Of a DNA stretch of 31,412 bases, positions 9,951 through 16,894 are shown in pieces (positions within the stretch are counted from its first letter, which is position 1; the number at the start of each line of letters is the position of its first letter). This DNA comes from RDXT01 sp033765305 (GTDB lineage Bacteria > Bacteroidota > Bacteroidia > J057). Where the stretch lies: positions 1-31,412 of the forward strand of contig JANRID010000001.1 in the NCBI GenBank assembly GCA_033765305.1, given 5' to 3'. A program made the position numbers and the translations under genes. Under the pieces are notes generated by a model, which saw only the letters and a program-made list of their open reading frames with translations, was not told the origin of the DNA and made no database searches.

Positions 9951-9979
9951 CGAAAATACGAATTAGCCCTTATTTTCAA
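9951..9979 (-). promoter_or_regulatory. Probable Bacteroidota-type promoter of the GH15 gene
   Basis: On the minus strand TTTG (G at 9977) is followed after 18 bases by TATTTTCG (9958-9951), a 7/8 match to TAnnTTTG. The predicted transcript would begin about 20 bases before the ATG at 9923. Confidence 0.5.
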
Positions 9980-9988
9980 AGGTTTTTT

Positions 9989-10066
9989 GCGCAACGCAAA
10001 GCATTTGCCCAAAGATACGCCGCCGCAGAGGCTTTCTGCCGCAAGCAAACGCAAAGGCAAAGCTGC
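9989..10066 (+). repeat. CGCAAAG-type intergenic repeat tract
   Basis: Degenerate copies of GCAACGCAAAG, GCAAACGCAAAG and GCAAAG recur over about 80 bases. A small hairpin GCAGA/TCTGC lies at 10026-10039. A related tract in reverse orientation is at 16625-16662. It does not look coding. Function unknown. Confidence 0.5.
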
Positions 10067-10079
10067 TATGCCAGTCTTA

Positions 10080-10096
10080 CTACCTGCTACTTGCTA
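10080..10096 (-). repeat. Left half of an interrupted heptamer tract
   Basis: CTACCTG, CTACTTG and the first three bases of a third unit (reverse complement YAAGTAG/CAGGTAG type). The tract is cut by the insertion sequence at 10097 and resumes at 11892 with CTACTTA and CTACTTG, so the pre-insertion tract had about four 7-bp units. Confidence 0.6.
10091..10096 (+). repeat. Left target-site duplication of the insertion sequence
   Basis: TTGCTA immediately before the element's left end; the same six bases follow its right end at 11892-11897. Confidence 0.85.
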
Positions 10097-11891
10097 CTCA
10101 CCTTTCTGGAATGAGATTGGGAGTTGCAGGCTGGAGGGTATAATAGAACAGGTCGACGCTGGCGAGGTTTAGGAGGGTTAGGTGTAGGTCTTTCCATCCA
10201 TGGATCTGTATCTGCTGGTTCGGGGGCATAGCAGGGTTAAAGACAACGGAGATGTTTCTGAATGCGGAGAGGATCATGGAGGCGGTAGGTTTTCGGGTGG
10301 CGCGTCCTTTGTGTCCGGGGTAGAGGCCCTTGAGCTGGGAGATTCCGGGGTGGTCTTTGAGGGCGGTGCGGACCTGATGCTCAATAATGGCGGAGAACTG
10401 CAGGGCGAGCATCAGCAGCCTGATGAGGGCGCAGATGCGTTTTTCGAGCTGGAGGTAGACCGGCAGCAGATGGAGGGTCCGGTTGAGCAGCTTGTCAAAG
10501 GCATGCTCGATGCGGTACTGCCTGCGGTAGATGGAAACTGCTTCGCTGAAGGTCATCTCAAGGCGGTTGGTGGCATAGGCCTGCCATCCGTCGAGCCGGC
10601 TCCGGCTTTCAATGGCAGCCTGGCTGCGCCTGAAGGAGAGGGAAAACGTGCGGGCGGCTTCCCTGCGCCGGGGGTTCTTTTGCCTTTCCTCATCCGTCCG
10701 GGCTTCGGAGTGCTCTTCAATGTCAGTCTCCAGCAGGCCCTCAGCCCCGTTGCGCTGCAGCACCCTGGCAGCTGCCGCATCAAGCTCTTCGCGGGTGCGG
10801 ATGGCCCTGCGCCCTTTTCTGGGCTCGAGCAGCCTGCCAAGCTCCTCTTCGGCCCGGGCGAGCCGCTCTTCGAGCTTGCGGGCCTGTGCCTGCTGATGCG
10901 CTGCGGAGCAGACCATGAAGATCTTCTCCTTCCACTGGCAGCTCCTGCCCTGCCCGTCTGTCCCCTCGAGGGTGCGCTCAAAGGCGAAGCCGCATGCCTT
11001 CAGCTCGCGACGTGCTTTGGCGCCGGTGCCGCTTTCGCCCCAGGCCTCCTCCATCCGGGCGCGGGCAGGGCCTGCTGCGAGCGCCTCCTCCCGCAGGGCT
11101 TCGCTAAACTGGGAAAGCCCCAGCGGGCACAGGTAGCCGTTGCCCTGCTGCTCCAGCGTCCGGCGCGTGGCCAGGCTGCCCATCTTGCTGTCTCCCGCAT
11201 ACAGCAGGCCCGAAGGCGCAACCGCCTTGCGGACCCGCTCCACAACCGGCAGGTACAGCTGGTCGTCGGCCCGGTCGCCGCTGACAATCTCCACCGCCAG
11301 CGGAAGGGCGAAGCTGTCCGCCAGGGCCATCATCTCCTTGATCTGAGGCAGGCCCTCGGCATGCTGCTTGCTGTAGCCGATCTGAAATAAGCCCCCAATA
11401 TCCCGGTAGCTCTGCGTGATCATCGCATCGAGACGGATAATGTCATTGTCCAGCGGATAGACCTCCAGCAGATGCCCCACATGGCAGCAGAGCATCTCCG
11501 ACCACCGATCCCGGTCCGAAAACCGGTCCAGGATCACTTCCAGGTGCTGATCCCTGAAATGCCTTGCCTCCAGATCCGGCGCATCGAGCAGCAGCCGCAG
11601 GGTGCCCAGCCGCTCCGAGGCCCAGTCCTCCATATGGCTCAGCCGGTGGTCTGCCTCCGAAAGCAGATAGCCCAGCCAGCCGCACACAATCTTGCCCAGG
11701 CTCGGGCCCTCCCAGTTGTGATGCTGCGGATAATGGCTGTCCAGAACCTCCGGCAGGCCGCTCCTGCGAACGGTGCCGATCAGAATGCCTAAGTCGTCGA
11801 TGCGTTCTATTCTCATCTGTAATTCACGTTGAAACCCTAAGATAACCCTTGGGATTGGGCTCAACTCCTTTTTTCATGCCAGAAAGGTGAG
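10097..11891 (-). mobile_element. Complete IS1634-like insertion sequence (1,795 bp)
   Basis: The ends CTCACCTTTCTGGAATGA (10097-10114) and the reverse complement of TCATGCCAGAAAGGTGAG (11874-11891) match at 17 of 18 positions, forming terminal inverted repeats. A 6-bp direct duplication TTGCTA flanks them (10091-10096 and 11892-11897). A single intact DDE transposase gene fills the element on the minus strand, and its stop codon lies inside the left inverted repeat. Intact ends, intact duplication and intact frame indicate a recent insertion that may still be active. The target is a heptamer repeat tract next to a tRNA-Arg gene. Confidence 0.92.
10098..11816 (-). CDS. IS1634-like (IS4 superfamily) DDE transposase
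   Basis: A 572-residue transposase starting MRIERIDDLGILIGTVRRSG, the usual opening of this family. An in-frame ATG at 11864 would add 16 residues. The probable catalytic triad is the Asp in IIRLDAMITQSY, the Asp in LLYAGDSKMGS, and the Glu in the YxxRYRIEHAFDKLL region near residue 450. A charged, coiled stretch rich in Glu/Arg (roughly residues 300-390) lies between the second Asp and the Glu, as in related elements. The C-terminal part contains a hydrophobic helix (ICALIRLLMLALQFSAI). It is the only gene in the element, and its TGA stop overlaps the left inverted repeat. No frameshift seen. Confidence 0.9.
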   Translation of the reverse strand: MRIERIDDLGILIGTVRRSGLPEVLDSHYPQHHNWEGPSLGKIVCGWLGYLLSEADHRLSHMEDWASERLGTLRLLLDAPDLEARHFRDQHLEVILDRFSDRDRWSEMLCCHVGHLLEVYPLDNDIIRLDAMITQSYRDIGGLFQIGYSKQHAEGLPQIKEMMALADSFALPLAVEIVSGDRADDQLYLPVVERVRKAVAPSGLLYAGDSKMGSLATRRTLEQQGNGYLCPLGLSQFSEALREEALAAGPARARMEEAWGESGTGAKARRELKACGFAFERTLEGTDGQGRSCQWKEKIFMVCSAAHQQAQARKLEERLARAEEELGRLLEPRKGRRAIRTREELDAAAARVLQRNGAEGLLETDIEEHSEARTDEERQKNPRRREAARTFSLSFRRSQAAIESRSRLDGWQAYATNRLEMTFSEAVSIYRRQYRIEHAFDKLLNRTLHLLPVYLQLEKRICALIRLLMLALQFSAIIEHQVRTALKDHPGISQLKGLYPGHKGRATRKPTASMILSAFRNISVVFNPAMPPNQQIQIHGWKDLHLTLLNLASVDLFYYTLQPATPNLIPER

Positions 11892-11908
11892 TTGCTACTT
11901 ACTACTTG
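11892..11908 (-). repeat. Right target-site duplication and right half of the interrupted heptamer tract
   Basis: TTGCTA (11892-11897) duplicates 10091-10096. Overlapping it are the heptamers CTACTTA (11895-11901) and CTACTTG (11902-11908), which continue the tract that begins at 10080. Confidence 0.75.
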
Positions 11909-11928
11909 CAGGCTGCGCTCAAACAGAA

Positions 11929-11954
11929 AACGCCCGGAGGCTTCTCCGGGCGTT
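11929..11954 (-). terminator. Terminator of the tRNA-Arg transcript
   Basis: The 10-bp stem AACGCCCGGA (11929-11938) and TCCGGGCGTT (11945-11954) has a short loop and, on the minus strand, is followed by TTTTCTGTTT. It begins at the encoded CCA end of the tRNA. Confidence 0.85.
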
Positions 11955-12030
11955 GGTGCACTCAGAAGGATTCGAACCCTCAACCTTCTGATCCGTAGTC
12001 AGATGCTCTATCCAGTTGAGCTATGAGTGC
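11954..12030 (-). tRNA. tRNA-Arg (anticodon ACG)
   Basis: Read on the minus strand, the acceptor arms GCACTCA (12030-12024) and TGAGTGC (11964-11958) pair perfectly. The D arm contains AGCTCAACTGGATAGAGC, the anticodon stem-loop is TCTGA-CTACGGA-TCAGA with anticodon ACG, and the T arm contains GGTTCGAATCC. Discriminator A and a genomically encoded CCA complete the 77-nt gene. It has its own promoter (12057-12087) and terminator. Confidence 0.97.
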
Positions 12031-12056
12031 AGAGCGCGTTTTGCAAATTGTGGGTG

Positions 12057-12087
12057 CAAATATATGCCGTGCCCTGTACAATGCAAA
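12057..12087 (-). promoter_or_regulatory. Bacteroidota-type promoter of tRNA-Arg
   Basis: On the minus strand TTTG (12087-12084) is followed after 19 bases by TATATTTG (12064-12057), an exact TAnnTTTG. The predicted start is about 20 bases before the tRNA. This matches the established Bacteroidota primary sigma consensus and supports the taxonomic call for this part of the window. Confidence 0.75.
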
Positions 12088-12136
12088 ATATCGCAGCAGG
12101 ATTTTTTACAATTTTTCCGCTGCTGCCCGTCTCCGC

Positions 12137-13147
12137 TCAGATCTGAATCGTCCGCAGAATCTGCTCCACGCAGTCGCGCGAAGTAATTTCTTCGGCCTCA
12201 GCTTCGTAGCTCAGGATCAGGCGGTGGTTGAGCACATCCGGCGCAATGGCCTTGATGTCCTCGGGCAGCACATAGCTGCGGCCTTCGAGGAAGGCATGCG
12301 CCCGGGCGCCGAGGTTGAGCGCCAGGCTCGCACGCGGAGAGGCGCCGTATTCGAGGTACTCCTTCAGCCGCGGCAGCTTGTACTGGTCCGGGTGGCGCGT
12401 CGCCATCACCAGATCCACGATGTAATCCTCCAGCTTGGCAGAGAGCTGCACCTGGTCGATCAGCCTGCGGATTTCGAGCACATCGGCCTTGGAAAGCACC
12501 TGGGTCACTTCCAGGCTGGGCTGGGAGCGCGCCATGCGGCGCATGATGCTTTTCTCCTCCTCCCGGCTGGGATAGGAGACGGTCACCTTCATCATGAAGC
12601 GGTCCACCTGGGCTTCCGGCAGCGGATACGTGCCCTCCTGGTCGATGGGGTTCTGTGTCGCCAGCACGAGGAAGGGCGCTTCGAGCCCGAAGGTCGTCTC
12701 GCCGATCGTGACCTGATGCTCCTGCATGGCTTCGAGCAGGGCGCTCTGGACCTTGGCCGGGGAACGGTTGATTTCGTCGGCCAGGATGATGTGGGCGAAG
12801 ATCGGCCCGCGCTTGACTTCGAAGCCGCCTTTGCCCTGGTTGTAGATCATGGTGCCGATCAGATCGGCCGGCAGCAGGTCCGGCGTAAACTGGATGCGCT
12901 TGAAGTCCAGCTGCACCGCCTTGGCCAGGGTGCTGATGGTCAGGGTTTTAGCGAGGCCGGGCACCCCTTCCAGCAGGATGTGGCCGTTGGTGAACAAGCC
13001 GATCAGCAGGCGGTGGATCATGTCCCGCTGGCCGATGATCACCTTTTCCATTTCCCGCACCAGCAGCTGCACCTTCCGGATTTTGTCCAGCATCTGCGGG
13101 TCCTGGGTCGTGCGTGCTTCAAAGGTGCGGTCCGAAAAAACACTCAT
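12137..13147 (-). CDS. MoxR-family AAA+ ATPase
   Basis: A 336-residue cytoplasmic ATPase. Walker A is GVPGLAKT (residues 61-68) and Walker B is IILADEINR (119-127, Asp123/Glu124). ATQNPIDQEGTYPLPEAQVDRF forms the sensor 1 / arginine-finger region, and the C-terminal lid contains GASPRASLAL. MoxR proteins act as chaperone-like ATPases with VWA-domain partners (established for several family members). Here no DUF58 or VWA gene adjoins: downstream is a tRNA gene and upstream an unrelated small exported protein. The start MSVFSDRTFEARTTQD is chosen because upstream in-frame sequence overlaps the next gene and lacks homology-like content. Possible weak promoter near 13175; not convincing. Confidence 0.93.
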   Translation of the reverse strand: MSVFSDRTFEARTTQDPQMLDKIRKVQLLVREMEKVIIGQRDMIHRLLIGLFTNGHILLEGVPGLAKTLTISTLAKAVQLDFKRIQFTPDLLPADLIGTMIYNQGKGGFEVKRGPIFAHIILADEINRSPAKVQSALLEAMQEHQVTIGETTFGLEAPFLVLATQNPIDQEGTYPLPEAQVDRFMMKVTVSYPSREEEKSIMRRMARSQPSLEVTQVLSKADVLEIRRLIDQVQLSAKLEDYIVDLVMATRHPDQYKLPRLKEYLEYGASPRASLALNLGARAHAFLEGRSYVLPEDIKAIAPDVLNHRLILSYEAEAEEITSRDCVEQILRTIQI

Positions 13148-13253
13148 GGATGGAGAATTGACAGGGAATATGAGGTACAAGATACGGCTTTCGGAGCATA
13201 TTCCCTTCGGGCGGTGTATTTTCGGATGCTTTTTCCGGCTGAGCCGCCGTCTT

Positions 13254-13730
13254 TCAGGGGCGGGGCTCCAGCCGGATGCGCTCCAGGGCGTAGGGCCACT
13301 TGAAGCGGGCGTCGCCTGCGGGGGCGTCTGCCCATACGACATACCAGCTGCCAAGCTCCGAATCGCTGCCGCCGGGCCGCAGCGGCGTCCAGCGCCGGCC
13401 TGCGGGCGCATCCAGGTCTTTCCAGACCAGATGCCCTTCGTGGGCCAGGGCCAGCCCGAGCGGCATGCGGACTGTATAGGCATCCGAGCAGATGAATACG
13501 AGGTCCCAGGCCTCCTGTCCGGCTTCGGCGCCGATCCCGGCGCGCCGCAGCAGCGGCGCCAGCGGCCGGCCCCGGTAGCGCTTGGCGCGCTGGTACACCG
13601 CATCGTGCGGCACCTGCACCTGCCGCGCGATGCCGCGCTTCGGGTGCAGCTGCGCCTCGCCGACGGCCATGGGCTGGGCTGCCAGCCGGAGGGCCAGCAG
13701 GCAGCCCGCGAGCGCCAGGGCGCGGATCAT
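13254..13730 (-). CDS. Small exported protein, possibly molybdopterin-oxidoreductase-fold-like
   Basis: A 158-residue protein with an N-terminal signal peptide (MIRALALAGCLLALRLAAQP; cleavage probably near residue 20), so exported. The body contains a segment resembling the SUOX-type molybdopterin-binding fold: APLLRRAG, then LVFICSDAYTVRMPLGLALAHEGHLVW, then SWYVVWA. That fold is about this size, but the resemblance is weak and from memory; no cofactor can be claimed. The ATG overlaps the transketolase stop (ATGA at 13727-13730), so translation is probably coupled to transketolase. The downstream MoxR gene starts 106 bp later. The function is not recognisable. Confidence 0.7.
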   Translation of the reverse strand: MIRALALAGCLLALRLAAQPMAVGEAQLHPKRGIARQVQVPHDAVYQRAKRYRGRPLAPLLRRAGIGAEAGQEAWDLVFICSDAYTVRMPLGLALAHEGHLVWKDLDAPAGRRWTPLRPGGSDSELGSWYVVWADAPAGDARFKWPYALERIRLEPRP

Positions 13731-15793
13731 GCGCGCAGGCGCGCCAGGTAGGCCAGCGCTTCCTTGACGACATGCGCTGCGGTGTAGCCCAGCTTTTCGT
13801 CCAGGACCTTGAAAGGCGCCGAATAGCCGAAGTGGTCCAGGCCCACCACATGTCCGTCGCGCCCCACGAGGCCGCGCAGGGTGGAGGGCAGGCCTGCCGT
13901 GAGACCCAGGGCCGGTACGTCGGGCGGCAGCACGGCATACTGGTACTCTGTCGGCTGGCTGCGGAACAGCCCCTCGGAAATGGCCGATACGATGCGGATG
14001 CGCAGGCTGTGGTCGGCGCGGAGCTGGGCGGCGCCTGCCGCCAGGGTGGCCACTTCGGAGCCGTTGGCGACGAGGATCAGGTCCGGGCGGCCGCCGTCGT
14101 CCGATACGGTGTAGGCGCCCTGCATGGCGGCCTTGGCCGCCTGCTGGCGCGTCATGCCTTCCGGAGCGGGCAGACTGGCGATGTCCTGCCGCGAGAAGAT
14201 GAGCGCGGTGGGCGTGCTGGTATTTTCGAAGGCCATCTGCCAGGCCACCGTCGTTTCCTCGGCGTCGGCAGGGCGCAGGACGAGCATGCCGTTCTGGCCG
14301 GCGTGGTTTTTGAGCTGCTCCAGCAGGCGGATCTGCGCCTCCTGCTCCACGGGCTGGTGCGTGGGCCCGTCCTCGCCTACGCGGAAGGCGTCGTGGGTGT
14401 AGATGAATTTGACCGGCTGCTGCATCAGCGCCGCGAGGCGCAGCGTGGGCTTCATGAAATCGGAGAACACGAAGAACGTTGCGCAGGCGGCGATCACGCC
14501 GCCGTGCAGCGCCATGCCGGTAGCCAAGGCGCCCATCGTCAGCTCGGAGACGCCGGCCTGCAGGAAGCGGCCGCTGAAGTCGCCCTTGCGGAACGAGGTG
14601 GTCTTTTTGAGGAAGGCGTCGGTCTTGTCGCTGTTGGACAGGTCGGCAGAGGCGACGATGAGGTTCTCCAGATGATCGGCCAGGTAGGCGAGCACGGCGC
14701 CGGAGGCATTGCGGGTGGCGCTGCCGGGCTTCTGGGCGATGGCGCTCCAGTCGATATCCGGGGCATTGCCGGAGAGGAAGCTGTGCAGCTTGGCGGCAAG
14801 CGCCGGATGGGCCGCTTCCCACGCGGCCTGCTCCGCCCGCCGGGCGGCAGCGGCGCTGCGCAGCCGGGCCAGGCGGGCTTCATACAGCTCCGCCACTTCG
14901 GGAAATACCGTGAAAGGCGCATCGGGATTGCCTCCGAGGTGCTCCACGGTCCGGATGAACGAGGCCCCGGCCTTGCTCAGCGGCATGCCGTGCGTTTCGA
15001 CTTCGCGCTCGAAGCTGTGGCCGTCGCCGGTCAGGGCGCCTTTGCCCATGATGGTTTTGCCGATGATCAGCGAAGGGCGGGCGGTTTCAGCGATGGCGGC
15101 ATCGAGCGCGCTGCGGATCTGCGCATGGTCGTTGCCTTCGATGGTCTGCACGTGCCAGCCCCAGGCGGCGTATTTGGCTGCGGTATCTTCATGCATCACA
15201 TCCTCGACCTTCGACGAAAGCTGGATGTCGTTGGAGTCGTAGAACATGATGACATGCCCCAGGCCCAGAAAGCCTGCGGTGCGGCCTGCGCCCTGGGAGA
15301 TTTCCTCCTGCACGCCGCCGTCGGAGATATAGATAAAGGTCTTGTGCGCCATCCACTCGCCGAAGCGCTGGGCGAGGAAGCGCTCGGCAATCGCAGCTCC
15401 GATGCCGAAGGTGTGCCCCTGGCCCAGGGGGCCGGAGGTGTTTTCGACGCCGCGGGCCAGATCGCGTTCGGGGTGGCCGGGGGTGGGGCTGCCCCACTGG
15501 CGGAAGCCTTTGAGGTCGTCCGTGCTGTACTTGCCGCAGAGGTGCAGGATGGAGTAGAGCATGGGCGACATGTGCCCCGGATCGAGGAAGAAGCGGTCGC
15601 GCAGGGGCCAGGCGGAGTCGTCCGGGTCGAAGCGCAGGTATTCGGAGAAGAGGATGTGGATGAAATCGGCGCCGCCCATCGCCCCGCCGGGGTGGCCGGA
15701 CTGGGCTTGCTCCACCATGGCGGCGGAGAGGATGCGGATGTTGTCTGCGGCACGCAGGGAGAGCGCTGCGGGAGTGGCGGGAGTGTGCGGCAT
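13727..15793 (-). CDS. tkt: Transketolase (single chain)
   Basis: A 688-residue ThDP enzyme moving two-carbon ketol units in the pentose phosphate pathway. The N-terminal ThDP domain has SGHPGGAMGGADF (about residues 32-44), GPLGQGHTFGIGAA and ISDGGVQEEISQGAG running to YDSNDIQLS. The pyrimidine-binding domain has LQAGVSELTMGALATGMALHGG, then THDAFRVGEDGPTHQPVE. The C-terminal domain has LVANGSEVATLAAGA. Length fits single-chain transketolases (about 660-690), not the split archaeal/actinobacterial form. The start MPHTPATPAALSLR at 15793 is the first ATG before the conserved RAADNIRIL; upstream in-frame sequence is low-complexity and unrelated. The gene overlaps the small exported protein by 4 bp; the PaaD-like gene lies 131 bp upstream. 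Confidence 0.95.
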   Translation of the reverse strand: MPHTPATPAALSLRAADNIRILSAAMVEQAQSGHPGGAMGGADFIHILFSEYLRFDPDDSAWPLRDRFFLDPGHMSPMLYSILHLCGKYSTDDLKGFRQWGSPTPGHPERDLARGVENTSGPLGQGHTFGIGAAIAERFLAQRFGEWMAHKTFIYISDGGVQEEISQGAGRTAGFLGLGHVIMFYDSNDIQLSSKVEDVMHEDTAAKYAAWGWHVQTIEGNDHAQIRSALDAAIAETARPSLIIGKTIMGKGALTGDGHSFEREVETHGMPLSKAGASFIRTVEHLGGNPDAPFTVFPEVAELYEARLARLRSAAAARRAEQAAWEAAHPALAAKLHSFLSGNAPDIDWSAIAQKPGSATRNASGAVLAYLADHLENLIVASADLSNSDKTDAFLKKTTSFRKGDFSGRFLQAGVSELTMGALATGMALHGGVIAACATFFVFSDFMKPTLRLAALMQQPVKFIYTHDAFRVGEDGPTHQPVEQEAQIRLLEQLKNHAGQNGMLVLRPADAEETTVAWQMAFENTSTPTALIFSRQDIASLPAPEGMTRQQAAKAAMQGAYTVSDDGGRPDLILVANGSEVATLAAGAAQLRADHSLRIRIVSAISEGLFRSQPTEYQYAVLPPDVPALGLTAGLPSTLRGLVGRDGHVVGLDHFGYSAPFKVLDEKLGYTAAHVVKEALAYLARLRA

Positions 15794-15924
15794 GCGACTG
15801 GGTTTCAGGGGGAAGGTGGTATGGCTTCCGGCGCCGAAGTACGCAAAGCCGGGCTCATTTTCCAAGATGCCGGATCTGCCGGAGGGCTGGAAAACGGTTG
15901 AAACCGGCGCTGGCGTCGGCGTGC

Positions 15925-16404
15925 TTACAAAGGCTTCATCTGCTCGAAGGTTTCGTGGCAGCTGTTGCAGTGGTGGATGGCCCGGCAGGCGGTAGGGCCG
16001 AAGCTGCTCAGCAGGCGGGTGTCCTGCGATCCGCAGCGGGGGCACTCGGCCTGCATCAGGTCCTCCGGCTCTACGGTGTCGGCGCCGATCAGGGGCGGGG
16101 GCGAAAGGCCGAAATCCTTGAGGATGCGGCGGCCTTCGGCGCTGATTTCATCCGTGGACCAGGCCTGCCGGTACAGGACCTGCACCTGCACGCGGGCGGC
16201 GCCTGCGGCGGTCAGCGTTTCGACGATGTCGGCTTTCATCCGCTCGATGGCGGGGCAGCCGGCGAAGGTCGGCGTCATGTCCACTTCCACATCCTGGCCC
16301 TGCACGCGCACGTCGCGGATGATGCCGAGCTTCATGACGGACAGGACGGGAATTTCAGGGTCTTTGACCTGTTCGAGGAGCTGGAGGATGGATTCGCGGG
16401 TCAT
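15925..16404 (-). CDS. paaD: PaaD-like (PaaJ) Fe-S assembly protein of phenylacetyl-CoA epoxidase type
   Basis: A 159-residue protein. The MIP18/DUF59 domain occupies residues 1-80: ILQLLEQVKDPEIPVLSVMKLGI, then the family motif TPTFAGCPAIERMK with Cys50. The C-terminal zinc-ribbon-like knuckle CPRCGS...CNSCHE (Cys121, 124, 146, 149) is typical of PaaD and absent from general SufT/MIP18 proteins. PaaD is needed for active PaaABCE phenylacetyl-CoA epoxidase (established). Its partners paaA, B, C and E are not in the window, so it is an orphan here. The start at 16404 (MTRESILQLL) is the natural domain start; upstream is repeat sequence. A more general Fe-S maturation role is possible. Confidence 0.85.
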   Translation of the reverse strand: MTRESILQLLEQVKDPEIPVLSVMKLGIIRDVRVQGQDVEVDMTPTFAGCPAIERMKADIVETLTAAGAARVQVQVLYRQAWSTDEISAEGRRILKDFGLSPPPLIGADTVEPEDLMQAECPRCGSQDTRLLSSFGPTACRAIHHCNSCHETFEQMKPL

Positions 16405-16413
16405 GCGGCTGGG

Positions 16414-16497
16414 TAGGAGTAGAAAGTATCGAGTAGGAAGTAGGAAGACGGCTTTTTTTTGGGGGGGGGTAGTGGGTATTGAGTAGTGGGTAGTGAG
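16414..16497 (+). repeat. Heptamer repeat tract with T8G9 run
   Basis: TAGAAAG, TATCGAG, TAGGAAG, TAGGAAG (16420-16447) are followed by ACGGC, eight T (16453-16460) and nine G (16461-16469). Then TAGTGGG, TATTGAG, TAGTGGG, TAGTGAG (16470-16497). The units have a strict 7-base period. The part from AAGACGGC onwards is repeated in similar form at 16674-16720. Confidence 0.8.
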
Positions 16498-16673
16498 TTG
16501 TGCCTTCCTGAAATAGGTTGACCAACGAGGCTGAAGGTTAGAGGTCAAATAAAGAGAGCTGTTCCGGCGGAGGAAGGATGTGGGTAATGGGTAGAAAGCA
16601 TTAGCTATCAAGTCGAAAGACTGGCGGCGCGCCTTGCGTTGCTTTGCGCTCCTTGCGGTTGGAATGCAGCAGC
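16498..16673. other. Gene-free sequence between two heptamer modules
   Basis: Part of the 490-bp stretch between the PaaD-like start (16404) and the ndk stop (16895). It holds a further short TAATGGG-TAGAAAG pair near 16585 and, at 16625-16662, a CTTTGCG/CTTGCGTTG tract that is the reverse-complement type of the CGCAAAG tract at 9989-10066. No convincing gene, promoter or RNA was seen. Confidence 0.5.
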
Positions 16674-16720
16674 AAGACGGCCTTGGGGGGGGTATTGAGC
16701 AGTGCGTATTGAGTATTGAG
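16674..16720 (+). repeat. Second heptamer module with G8 run
   Basis: AAGACGGCCTT and eight G (16685-16692) are followed by TATTGAG, CAGTGCG, TATTGAG, TATTGAG (16693-16720). Same layout and orientation as 16445-16497. Confidence 0.75.
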
Positions 16721-16821
16721 AAAAGCTGCCGGGTCCTTTTTGATGAGGCTGGGGCGAGCTACAAACCTTTCCACGATAAACGGTGCAGGGGGCAAAGGGT
16801 TTTGGGCGGGGTTGAAATGGC

Positions 16822-16876
16822 GCATCCCTCCGCTGACGGGCTCCGGGGCTGCCGGAGCCTGAAAACGGAGGGATGC
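16822..16876 (-). terminator. Two-stem hairpin downstream of ndk, possible terminator or 3' UTR structure
   Basis: The outer 11-bp stem GCATCCCTCCG (16822-16832) pairs with CGGAGGGATGC (16866-16876). The inner 8-bp stem GGCTCCGG (16839-16846) pairs with CCGGAGCC (16852-16859). It begins 18 bases after the ndk stop on the minus strand but has no U-run, so it may be a transcript-stabilising structure rather than a classical terminator. Confidence 0.6.
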
Positions 16877-16894
16877 AGGGGCTGCGGCGGCGCT

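Noticed and set aside
13772..15901. Plus-strand open frame of 709 codons
   Set aside because: Antisense of transketolase; composition is low-complexity Gly/Ala/His without domains.
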